From Gemmatimonadaceae bacterium (GTDB taxonomy: Bacteria; Gemmatimonadota; Gemmatimonadetes; Gemmatimonadales; Gemmatimonadaceae): a stretch of 64,000 bases of DNA. The stretch is from NCBI GenBank assembly GCA_037721215.1, contig JBBJNV010000009.1, forward strand, positions 62,001 to 126,000. The letters run 5' to 3'. This document shows, piece by piece, positions 18,954-26,969 of this stretch (its first letter is position 1; the number at the start of each line of letters is the position of its first letter). A program made the translations under genes and the position numbers. Below the pieces are notes generated by a model, which worked only from the letters and a program-made list of their open reading frames with translations, had not been told where the DNA came from and searched no databases.

Positions 18954-18971
18954 GTACACACTGCTGTGCAC
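18954..18971. promoter_or_regulatory. Imperfect palindrome in a divergent promoter region
   Basis: GTACACA, 4-bp spacer CTGC, TGTGCAC: seven-base arms with one mismatch, lying between the divergent GT4 (start 18880) and flippase (start 19058) genes. The 18-bp spacing is typical of a dimeric repressor site, but no regulator gene is nearby and I do not recognise the motif. Confidence 0.25.
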
Positions 18972-19057
18972 CTCGGATGCCTGTCGATACATTTCGCGCC
19001 ATGAACGCCATTCGGTGTCAGGATCCTTGTTGCCCGTCCAGCCCGCACTGACGCGCG

Positions 19058-20593
19058 TTGACGCCTAGCGTGGCGGGCGCAACTTCGCAGAGAGTTGCGC
19101 GAAACAGCGCGCTCTATTTCTCATCGCTCGCACTTCCCGCCGCAGCGGCAGTTTTTCTGGTACCGGTGACAATCCGGGCACTTGGTGCCTCCAGGTTCGG
19201 ACTCCTGGCGCTGGCATGGGCGGTAGCGGAGGGGAGCGGAATGTTCGACTTCGGACTGGGACGCGCAACTGTCCGGTTCGTGGCTGACGCGACGGAAAGA
19301 AGCCGAGACCGGCTAAGGGAAGTAGTGTTTGGGTCCCTCTTGTTTCAGGCTGCGGCCGGGCTGGTCGCGGGATTACTGCTTTTTTTCCTTGCTCCAATTC
19401 TCGTAACCCGCGTATTCACGATTCTTCCGGCGGCCATACCCGAAGCGACCGCCATGTTCCGGGTGCTCGCCTTTCATCTTCCCGTTCTCCTCGCGGCGGC
19501 TGCCTTGCGAGCGGCTCTGGAGGGTGCTCAGCGCTTCGACCTCAGTGCCGTGTTGCGCATTCCGAGCGGACTTGCTTCAGTGGGTGTTCCGGCCTTTGTT
19601 GCCTCTGCAGGATATTCCCTGTCCGTCATTCTGTGGTGGCTGCTCGCCGTTCGTGTTACGCTGCTGCTGATCAGCGCGACCGCCGTAAGCAGGTCGCTGC
19701 TGCGAGGGCGGTGGGGCCTTCCCGCAGGATTTGAAACGCTGCGTGAGATGCTCGGATATTCCGGATGGGTCGCCATTTCTACCGCGCTCGGGCCTCTGCT
19801 TGGGAGCTTCGACAGATTCGTCGTGGGGTCGGCGGTGGGCGTGACCGCTCTCGGGTACTACACGGGCGCTGCTGAGGCGGCGAATCGCTTTCTGCTCATC
19901 CCCGTAACGGTTTTCAGCGCGTTACTGCCTGCACTTGCGGCGACCGATGCGAGCGGGTCGCGGGCGCGCGCACTGGCTGTGACCCGTGCCTCCCGACGAC
20001 AAATGGCCGCGCTGCTGTTTCCGCCGTGTCTGCTGTTGTTTGCCTTTGCTCCCGCCGTGCTCGAAACCTGGCTCGGCTCGGAGTTCGCGGTTGCGGCGGG
20101 TGACGCTCTCCGCATCCTCGCGGCAGGAGTGTTCCTGAACGGGCTGGCGCATCTGCCGCTTGCTCTGCTGTATGGATCGAACCGGCCCGATCTTCCCGCA
20201 AAGATTCATCTGGCCGAGATTGTCATTCATCTGCCGCTGACAATAGGTCTCGTGCGTGCATTCGGGATAACCGGAGCAGCTCTGGCGTGGACAATCAGAT
20301 GCGTAACCGACCTTGTGTTATACGAATTGGTCAGCCGGCGGACGCTCGGACGCTGCGAAGCGGATACCGCGGAACGTGCGCGCACCGTGCGGTTACTGTG
20401 GACGGTTGCAGGGCTCTCAGCCGCACTTGCCTGCGCCGTCCGACTCGCGGGTGCATCGCTGCCGGCGGCACTCACGCTGATGGTGATTGGTCTAATGTCA
20501 TACACTGCACTTTCGTGGATGACAGTTTTGAGCGGTGAAGAGCGGAGAGCGTGGCTGGGCACGTTGTCGCGGACTCGCGCGGGCGGGGTCTAG
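19058..20593 (+). CDS. Second Wzx-like flippase (MOP superfamily)
   Basis: A 511-residue membrane protein with about 14 helices. SALYFSSLALPAAAAVFLVPVTIRALGASRFGLLALAWAV is the usual N-terminal region of polysaccharide flippases, and the next segment GMFDFGLGRATVRFVAD fits. It would export a lipid-linked glycan unit. It is longer than the flippase at 10,996 and not obviously a close copy. The start is TTG at 19058, or GTG four codons later; neither has a good Shine-Dalgarno sequence. The next gene begins 3 bp after its stop. Confidence 0.85.
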   Translation: MTPSVAGATSQRVARNSALYFSSLALPAAAAVFLVPVTIRALGASRFGLLALAWAVAEGSGMFDFGLGRATVRFVADATERSRDRLREVVFGSLLFQAAAGLVAGLLLFFLAPILVTRVFTILPAAIPEATAMFRVLAFHLPVLLAAAALRAALEGAQRFDLSAVLRIPSGLASVGVPAFVASAGYSLSVILWWLLAVRVTLLLISATAVSRSLLRGRWGLPAGFETLREMLGYSGWVAISTALGPLLGSFDRFVVGSAVGVTALGYYTGAAEAANRFLLIPVTVFSALLPALAATDASGSRARALAVTRASRRQMAALLFPPCLLLFAFAPAVLETWLGSEFAVAAGDALRILAAGVFLNGLAHLPLALLYGSNRPDLPAKIHLAEIVIHLPLTIGLVRAFGITGAALAWTIRCVTDLVLYELVSRRTLGRCEADTAERARTVRLLWTVAGLSAALACAVRLAGASLPAALTLMVIGLMSYTALSWMTVLSGEERRAWLGTLSRTRAGGV

Positions 20594-20596
20594 GGG

Positions 20597-21763
20597 ATGG
20601 CACAAAGTTGGGTTGCTACACCCTGGAAGCGCCTCAAGCTCGCGAGCCTCAATGCAATTTCACGAGCGACGCGTCCGCTCGTACGTGGCGCACTTGCAAC
20701 ATCTGCGGAGCCCCGGGATGTTCGCCGCATACTCGTGGTGGAGCTCTGGAATATCGGCGACGTTGTCCTCACAATACCGTTTCTCGCGCAGCTTCGAGCT
20801 CGTTTTCCGGATTCCAGTATCACTCTTCTTGCGCGTTCGCACGCTACGCAGATTCTGCGCGGGATGGCGCTGGTGGATGAGTTTCTCGTTACCGAGACAG
20901 AGCCGGCGGCGAGCTGGCTCACCTACAGCTCATCCGCGCTGAATCCAGCCGACTTGCGGCGGTTTCGCAGGCGTCTCAAAGAGCGTGATTTCGACATTGC
21001 ATTTCAGAGCAGGATGCACGTTCGCGAGCATGTAATCCTCGCCATGTCTGCCGCCCGCCGACGGGTTGGTTACGCTTTCGGGTACGGCGATGACATGTTG
21101 ACCGACGCATTGCCGGCGGATGATCCAGCCCGTCACAAAGTCTCCGACTGGCTCGAACTGCTGAAGCCGTTCGGGGGTGCGATGGAAATCGTCACCCCGA
21201 TGCTGCATGTGTCAGCGGCCGAGCGGCGGTGGGCAGCCGAGTATCTCACCGATCGCGGAGTTGCGCCAACTGACACTCTCATCGGCATTCATCCCGGCGC
21301 AAGTATTGTTGCGAAGCGGTGGCCACTGGAGCGTTTCGCTCAAGTGGCCGAGGCATTGTCTGCCCACAGCGGGGTGCGCCTGGTCACATTCGTCGAACCT
21401 GGTGGTTACGGAGCCGGGTTAGCAAGCGACTACGGCGCGGTTACGGCCAGCGTAACACTGCGCGAGCTTATTGCGCTGGTGGAGCGATGCACTGTTGTCG
21501 TTTGCAACGACAGCGGACCGATGCACATCGCGGGAGCGCTGGGGGTACCAACGGTCGCAGTTTTCGGACATGGAATAGCGCGATGGTTTTCTCCCCTGGG
21601 CGAGGGGCATGAAGTTGTAAGCGCTGACGAAGCCGCGCGGGAGTCCAGCGATGGCAACCATTCCCTAACACGGTCAGCGCTCGAAGCGATCCCCGCAGCA
21701 TCGGTTGTTCGGGCCGTCGAGCGAATGCTGAGTAAGCGACGGTTGGACGCTGAGTTCCAATGA
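20597..21763 (+). CDS. Glycosyltransferase family 9 (heptosyltransferase-like), paralogue
   Basis: A 388-residue GT9 enzyme. VRRILVVELWNIGDVVLTIPFLAQLRARFPDSSI, GIHPGASIVAKRWPLERFA and VVCNDSGPMHIAGALGVPTVAVFGHG match block for block with the protein at 16,546; the N-termini (MAQSWVATPWKRL and MAQTWPVTRRKL) are also alike. A tandem or dispersed duplication within the locus is likely. It is tightly linked to the flippase upstream. ADP-heptose is the classic donor of this family, but use here is not shown. Confidence 0.88.
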   Translation: MAQSWVATPWKRLKLASLNAISRATRPLVRGALATSAEPRDVRRILVVELWNIGDVVLTIPFLAQLRARFPDSSITLLARSHATQILRGMALVDEFLVTETEPAASWLTYSSSALNPADLRRFRRRLKERDFDIAFQSRMHVREHVILAMSAARRRVGYAFGYGDDMLTDALPADDPARHKVSDWLELLKPFGGAMEIVTPMLHVSAAERRWAAEYLTDRGVAPTDTLIGIHPGASIVAKRWPLERFAQVAEALSAHSGVRLVTFVEPGGYGAGLASDYGAVTASVTLRELIALVERCTVVVCNDSGPMHIAGALGVPTVAVFGHGIARWFSPLGEGHEVVSADEAARESSDGNHSLTRSALEAIPAASVVRAVERMLSKRRLDAEFQ

Positions 21764-21855
21764 GCCTTAGATTCGGCCCGTATGGGCACGCCCCGACATC
21801 AGTGCATTTGGCCCCTGCAGATCGATCGCAGACTTCCACCTGACACCTCCGGTAA

Positions 21856-22671
21856 ATGACGCAACTGGCCAGTCGAATACGCCGCGGTCTGGGCGGCTCC
21901 GCCCTCCTTCCGCTCGCTTTTGTGGTCTGGCGAAATATGAAGGGCTGGAGTCCTCAGCTTGCCGTGCGAAACAGGCGAGCACGGCTGGCCTCCAAGTTAC
22001 CGATACCTCCCGGGCGCCTGATTTTCAGCGCCACGGGCACCCGAGATGTTTCCTGGTTTTTGCGCACGGGCGAGCTGACAGTACAGAGCTTGCGTGAGGC
22101 CCTCGATGATTTGAAGCGTCCCATTGAATCGTTTCGTGCGGTGCTCGACCTGGGGTGCGGCTGTGGCCGCGTACTGCGACAATGGTCGGCGGTGTCCGGC
22201 CCGCATTTTTTCGGAACGGACTACAATCCCGATGGAGTAAAATGGGCGGCTGAAAATCTCGAGGGCATTAACCTCAGCACCAACGGAATCGAGGCGTCGT
22301 TGCCATTCGCCGATGCAATGTTCGATCTGGTCTACGCCATTTCGGTGTTCACGCACCTGCCTGAAGCCTTACAACGCCCATGGATTGCCGAGCTGCACAG
22401 GGTTATAGAGCCTGGCGGAGTGTTGCTGCTCACGCTCAGCGGCGAGGGAGATGCCGAGAGGGTAACAGACGCCGAAAGGGAGCGGTTCAATCAGGGTGAG
22501 CTCATCGTCGTCGACCCGCAGTATGCCGGCACCAACATGTGCGGCGTGTACCATCCGGCCTCATATGTGAGAACGCACTGGGGTGATCTGTTCGGCATCC
22601 GCAGGATTTATCCTCAAGGCGCGCTGGGTGTACCCAGGCAGGATCTGTACGTGTTCGAGAGACTTCAATAG
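21856..22671 (+). CDS. Class I SAM-dependent methyltransferase
   Basis: A 271-residue methyltransferase with motif I VLDLGCGCGRVLRQW at about 96-110, FGTDYNPDGVKWA carrying the acidic ribose-binding residue, and ASLPFADAMFDLVYAISVFTHLPE downstream. The first 60 residues are a basic, partly hydrophobic extension (GLGGSALLPLAFVVWRNMKG) that could lie on the membrane surface. Its neighbours are a glycosyltransferase and a lipase-fold protein. Probable glycan or lipid-linked glycan methylation; acceptor unknown. Confidence 0.82.
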   Translation: MTQLASRIRRGLGGSALLPLAFVVWRNMKGWSPQLAVRNRRARLASKLPIPPGRLIFSATGTRDVSWFLRTGELTVQSLREALDDLKRPIESFRAVLDLGCGCGRVLRQWSAVSGPHFFGTDYNPDGVKWAAENLEGINLSTNGIEASLPFADAMFDLVYAISVFTHLPEALQRPWIAELHRVIEPGGVLLLTLSGEGDAERVTDAERERFNQGELIVVDPQYAGTNMCGVYHPASYVRTHWGDLFGIRRIYPQGALGVPRQDLYVFERLQ

Positions 22672-22713
22672 CAGCGGCCTACCGTTCGTCAGAACGCCAC
22701 ATCATATTCAGAA

Positions 22714-23412
22714 ATGCTCGGGACAGGGTCAATCAGCTTCTTCAGGTACGTCGTTCTTGTCGGTTTGATTTCCGCCGCGTGCAGCGATGCCACCGGCGTT
22801 GTCAGGCCGAAGGCACTTCCGCAGCTGAATCACGATCCGATCCTGTTTGTCCATGGATTGGGCGGATCGTCGGCGAGTTTCGCGCAGATGCGCGCCCGGT
22901 TTGTGGCCGATGGCTGGAGGGATGGCGTGGAGCTATTCGGGTTCACATATAGCTACCTGGTAACAAACGCTGCGGCGGGTCAGGAGATTTACAACCAGGT
23001 AAATCACATCATGACAGTCACCGGCGCGAAAAAAGTCGACATCATCTCTCATCACGCAGGAAGTCTGTCGTCCCGTTTTTATTTGAGGAACTTCGGTGGT
23101 GTGGAGAAAGTGGATGCGTGGGTGTCGCTCGGCGGCCCGAATCATGGATCAACGGCAGTGGGTCAATGCTCTTCGATTGCATGTCAGGAGATCGCGCCCA
23201 AGTCGGCATTCATGACCGCGCTGAATGCGGTGGTCGAGGCACAGCCGCCAGTACGATACGCAACATGGCAGAGCCCGTGCGATGAGCTCGTTGTTCCGCA
23301 GTCGAGCGTTGCCATCCACGATGCTGCAAACTCTGTGACAGCCTGCATGAAAAATGCTGCGTTGATTACCGATGCCGCGGTCTACGAACAGGTAAAGACG
23401 TTCGTCAGATAG
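22714..23412 (+). CDS. Lipase-fold (class 2 lipase-like) secreted protein lacking the catalytic Ser and His
   Basis: A 232-residue alpha/beta-hydrolase similar to small secreted lipases. The N-terminus is a signal peptide with a possible lipoprotein cysteine (C23 in LISAACSD). FVHGLGGSSASF at 45-56 is the oxyanion-hole loop. At the nucleophile elbow, where these lipases have G-H-S-M-G, this protein reads S-H-H-A-G (112-116), so the serine is histidine 114. The acid D190 is kept in SPCDELVV, but the usual HxxLL histidine reads NAALI, giving N214. Two of three triad residues are therefore missing while the fold looks intact. Possible roles are glycan or lipid binding or a structural part of capsule assembly (inference). 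Its neighbours are a methyltransferase and, 13 bp on, a Wzi gene. Confidence 0.75.
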   Translation: MLGTGSISFFRYVVLVGLISAACSDATGVVRPKALPQLNHDPILFVHGLGGSSASFAQMRARFVADGWRDGVELFGFTYSYLVTNAAAGQEIYNQVNHIMTVTGAKKVDIISHHAGSLSSRFYLRNFGGVEKVDAWVSLGGPNHGSTAVGQCSSIACQEIAPKSAFMTALNAVVEAQPPVRYATWQSPCDELVVPQSSVAIHDAANSVTACMKNAALITDAAVYEQVKTFVR

Positions 23413-23425
23413 GGATTTCTCCGTC

Positions 23426-25162
23426 ATGAAGCTTGTTTCCAGAGTCGCGGCATGCGCGGGGATTTTCGTTGCGTGTTTCAGCGCAGCTTCGCACGCTGGA
23501 GCCCAGAGCGTGGCAGACACCGCCCGGGATTCCGTGAGTGTCGCCGCCGCCGCCCGCCCGACCGACTCCGCCACCAAGATACAACTGCCCTCGCTCACCC
23601 TTGTGACAGCTCACGAAGTCGATCGGATGCGAGCCGATCAGCTTGTAAAGGGCGTGGCGCCGGGTCAGTCGCTGCTATTGCGGTCGGCGTCTTCGCTGGC
23701 GACCCCGCCAGCGCTGGGCAATCGATGGTTTGCGGGCGAGCTCATCTATCCCCAACTCCTGTTGGTACGAAATTCAGGCCTGCCATTCTCGCAGAACAAC
23801 AGCTCGCTCTGGGCCGGGCGCGGAATCAGCAGGCGAGCGTTGCTCGGTTTCAGGCTGGAGGCACCACACGTCAGCCTTGTCTTTGCTCCACAAATTATCG
23901 CATCCGACAATTCCTACTGGCTGCTCAGGCATGACTACTTCCAGCCCACCGTCCCCCTCAGATACCTCGGACGCGGTTACACGTTTCCGTACTACTTCTA
24001 CACTTTCCCAATCGACCAGCCGCTGAGCTTCGGAAGTCGCCCCATACGGAGTTTCGACATGGGTGAGTCGACGCTACTGTTGCACGCGGGTGGCGTTCAG
24101 CTGGGAGTTTCGAATGAGAACCAGTGGTGGGGGCCGGGAATCCGAAATGCCATGCTCCTGAGCAACAATGCGCCGGGATTTCCTCACATCTTTCTGCGCA
24201 CCGGGCGTCCCATCAGCACGCCGGCAGGTGGCCTGGAGTTTCGCTGGCTCGCGGGCGCGCTCACCGAGTCGCGATACTTCGACACGGTGTCTACAAATGA
24301 CATTCGCTCCCTAGCCTCGATTGGTGCGACTCTGCAGTCGCGCTGGGATCCCAATCTGACGATCGGCTTTGCCCGGTCTGTCTACGCGGCGGCGAGAAAT
24401 TGGGAACTGATCCCTGGTCGCCTTGGCGATGTCTTCAAAACCGCGAGCAGGCCCAATCCGGACGTTCTTGCTGATATACTGACTGATGAGCCGGTGGAAG
24501 AAGGTGGGAGGGACCAGCTGTTCTCCCTTTTTGCCCGGTGGGTGTTTCCACGTAACGGCGCCGAGGTCTATGGCGAGTGGGGGCGGACGCGGCCAGCGAC
24601 AGGGTTAGCGGATTTCCTGAAGACTCCAAATCACACGCAGGGGTACACGATCGGAATGCAGTGGCGGGGAGATGCGTGGGGCGGCGGAAACGTTCGCGGG
24701 CAGGCAGAAATCACGCAGCTCGAGCAGAGCGCCACGTTCCGCGACCGTCCCGTCGGTTCGTGGTACACGAGCAACCGCGTGCTTCAGGGATACACCAATC
24801 GCGGACACATCATTGGAGCATCAATCGGTCCAGGCGCCTCGAGTCAGTTTGTCGCGCTTGACTACATGAAATCATTTTGGCAACTCGGCGCCTTCGCTGG
24901 ACGAATCCGGTGGAACGAAGATGTGCACAGCACATTCGGATTTCCGGACTATGTTTCGTACTGCAACCATGACATAAGCGTTTATCCGGGAGTGCGGGCC
25001 GCACTGTTCGGCGGATTCGGCTCGATGACAGCGGAGCTTACCCTCCAGAACCGGCTGAACGTACTGTTTCAGAACAAAGGCGGGTGTCCGAACAACGGTG
25101 AGCGCCTCGACCTCAGGACTATCTCACTGAAGATCGGAATGACGGCGTTCCGTTACCGTTAG
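23426..25162 (+). CDS. Capsule assembly Wzi-family outer-membrane protein (copy 1)
   Basis: A 578-residue protein with a signal peptide ending near SHAGAQ, then a long beta-rich region. The segments NENQWWGPGIRNAMLLSNNAPGFPHIFLRTGRPI and FARWVFPRNGAEVYGEWGR are shared with the protein at 25,196 and are typical of Wzi, the outer-membrane barrel lectin that anchors capsule to the cell surface. The aromatic-rich strand pattern and C-terminal basic/aromatic end (KIGMTAFRYR) fit a barrel. It follows the lipase-like gene by 13 bp and converges with the second Wzi gene. Confidence 0.85.
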   Translation: MKLVSRVAACAGIFVACFSAASHAGAQSVADTARDSVSVAAAARPTDSATKIQLPSLTLVTAHEVDRMRADQLVKGVAPGQSLLLRSASSLATPPALGNRWFAGELIYPQLLLVRNSGLPFSQNNSSLWAGRGISRRALLGFRLEAPHVSLVFAPQIIASDNSYWLLRHDYFQPTVPLRYLGRGYTFPYYFYTFPIDQPLSFGSRPIRSFDMGESTLLLHAGGVQLGVSNENQWWGPGIRNAMLLSNNAPGFPHIFLRTGRPISTPAGGLEFRWLAGALTESRYFDTVSTNDIRSLASIGATLQSRWDPNLTIGFARSVYAAARNWELIPGRLGDVFKTASRPNPDVLADILTDEPVEEGGRDQLFSLFARWVFPRNGAEVYGEWGRTRPATGLADFLKTPNHTQGYTIGMQWRGDAWGGGNVRGQAEITQLEQSATFRDRPVGSWYTSNRVLQGYTNRGHIIGASIGPGASSQFVALDYMKSFWQLGAFAGRIRWNEDVHSTFGFPDYVSYCNHDISVYPGVRAALFGGFGSMTAELTLQNRLNVLFQNKGGCPNNGERLDLRTISLKIGMTAFRYR

Positions 25163-25195
25163 AAACCAGGCGCTCGAAGGGCGAAGACGGTCGTA

Positions 25196-26899
25196 CTACC
25201 AGCGGCGAACGCGCGCCATGAGCTGGACGCTCAGGTTTGCGACATCGTCAGTGAAGTTTCGGTTGTAATTCTGCATCGCCTCGACCTTCACGCCAAAGTC
25301 CGCATACCGCGTGAACTGCATCCGTTCCAGGCCAAGCGCGACGATAACGTCTGTTTCCTTGTTCGCAGAGGCCGTAAATCCGGGCGGCAATGGATTGTAG
25401 CCGCCGTTGGTCTTGATAGCGTCCAGGTAGTCTCCCGCCTGATCCCTGACGATGCGCCGGAGAGTCAGTCCAGTGCGACCTATCGGCGAATAGCGCATCC
25501 ATGACAGAGTGGATGCCGCCGCCGCGCCCACCCCGGGACTGGCCCCCAGGAGCTGGCCGCGATTCGTATGGCCTTGCCGCAGCGGCGAGTGAAGGTAAAC
25601 GGCGTTCTCGATACGAAGCCGCGCGAGCGTTGGAATCTGATAGTTGACCAGCTCACCCTTGATGACGTCGATCCGGTTCGACCTGCCTAGAAATGTTTTC
25701 TGAAAACCGAGCATGTATTCGCGCTCGTGATCGATGTCCTGAATGAATTCGCGGAGATCGTAAAACTGATCTTCATATCCGCGCTCTCCGTACACCTCAA
25801 ATCCACTCTGGGGAAACGTCCACCGAAAGAAGAGCGACGCCAGCTGATTATCGAAACCCGCGCTGTCGCCCTCGGCGAACTCATTCTTCAAAAACAGCAC
25901 CTTGAACGGCTTCGACCAAAACTTGCCGCTCGGCTCCCCGTTTTCGAACGGCACATGAAAATACCGGGAAACACCGACTTCGAGGCCGGGAAAGCCGCGA
26001 GGAAGAACCAGAAAAGTCGCCGCAGTCGTCAGTCGCTCCGTGCCGGTCTCGCCTGTGGTAAAACGGGTGCCTCCAGTAACAGGGCCGAACTCTGACTGGT
26101 AGAGCTTTCCCCACATCACCCGCGCATGAATCTTCGCGATCCACAGATCGATTGGAGAACCACTGCCGACGAAGAGATGCGGAAATCCCGGCGCATTGGT
26201 GCCAAGAAGGAACGGATGCTCGGTGGCCGGACCAATCCACTGATTCCCCGTCCCGAATCCGACCGTCGCATACTTCGAGTCGAGCCGAATCCCCGAGTTG
26301 CCGAGGTCGACCCGCGAGTATGCGCCGGCTCCGAACCGGAGTGGCATGTCCACGAGGTCGGTAAAAGTGCTGCGGTTGAATGACTGTGGCCCCGTCTTTC
26401 CGTTTGGCAGGACCGGGAAGGGCGAGTTGCCGGCGCGAAACACAACCGGAGCCAGCGTGAATGAGAGAGGCCCGTATCGTCCTGAAACTGCCGCGGAAGC
26501 GGCGACCGTCAACCCGCGGCCGATCCAGACTGCGCCATCGTTGGCGCCGTAAGGATATGCAGAGTTGAAATTGGACGTCAGGGTGGCAGGACCTGCATCG
26601 AACCGCGAAGCAGTGAAGCGATTCTTCAAAGCCCAGGGGCCAGCAGTATCGGATGCGACCAAAGTGTTCAATTCCCGTGGCGAAAAGCCCCGAATAGACC
26701 ACGGGTAGTGCGGAGCCACTCCGGCAACCTGAAGAACCCTGAGATAATCCTCAAACTCACTTCCGGTTGCCAAATCGCCTATTGAAGCGCTGCGCGGTTG
26801 GGCGTTCGCTTCAAACGGATTCGCGCAAAGGATTGCCGAAAGCGCCAACGCAGGAATCAAAGCCAGCCGACGCGGCGGGTACATCGGTCGTACTGTCAT
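25196..26899 (-). CDS. Capsule assembly Wzi-family outer-membrane protein (copy 2)
   Basis: About 567 residues from the ATG at 26899. The frame stays open to 27001, but that would run into the upstream gene and lack a signal peptide. MTVRPMYPPRRLALIPALALSAILCANPFEANAQ is a good signal sequence; an ATG five codons later is an alternative. GTGNQWIGPATEHPFLLGTNAPGFPHLFVGSG and FFRWTFPQSGFEVYGERG match copy 1. The barrel should sit in the outer membrane and bind exported polysaccharide. It is the distal gene of the block containing Wza and the Wzz proteins. Confidence 0.85.
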   Translation of the reverse strand: MTVRPMYPPRRLALIPALALSAILCANPFEANAQPRSASIGDLATGSEFEDYLRVLQVAGVAPHYPWSIRGFSPRELNTLVASDTAGPWALKNRFTASRFDAGPATLTSNFNSAYPYGANDGAVWIGRGLTVAASAAVSGRYGPLSFTLAPVVFRAGNSPFPVLPNGKTGPQSFNRSTFTDLVDMPLRFGAGAYSRVDLGNSGIRLDSKYATVGFGTGNQWIGPATEHPFLLGTNAPGFPHLFVGSGSPIDLWIAKIHARVMWGKLYQSEFGPVTGGTRFTTGETGTERLTTAATFLVLPRGFPGLEVGVSRYFHVPFENGEPSGKFWSKPFKVLFLKNEFAEGDSAGFDNQLASLFFRWTFPQSGFEVYGERGYEDQFYDLREFIQDIDHEREYMLGFQKTFLGRSNRIDVIKGELVNYQIPTLARLRIENAVYLHSPLRQGHTNRGQLLGASPGVGAAAASTLSWMRYSPIGRTGLTLRRIVRDQAGDYLDAIKTNGGYNPLPPGFTASANKETDVIVALGLERMQFTRYADFGVKVEAMQNYNRNFTDDVANLSVQLMARVRRW

Positions 26900-26969
26900 C
26901 GTTGAACATTGGGTTTGATGTTTTCTTCGCAGAGTTCGGAATCTTAACACTCCGCTCAGCCCGTTGTAG

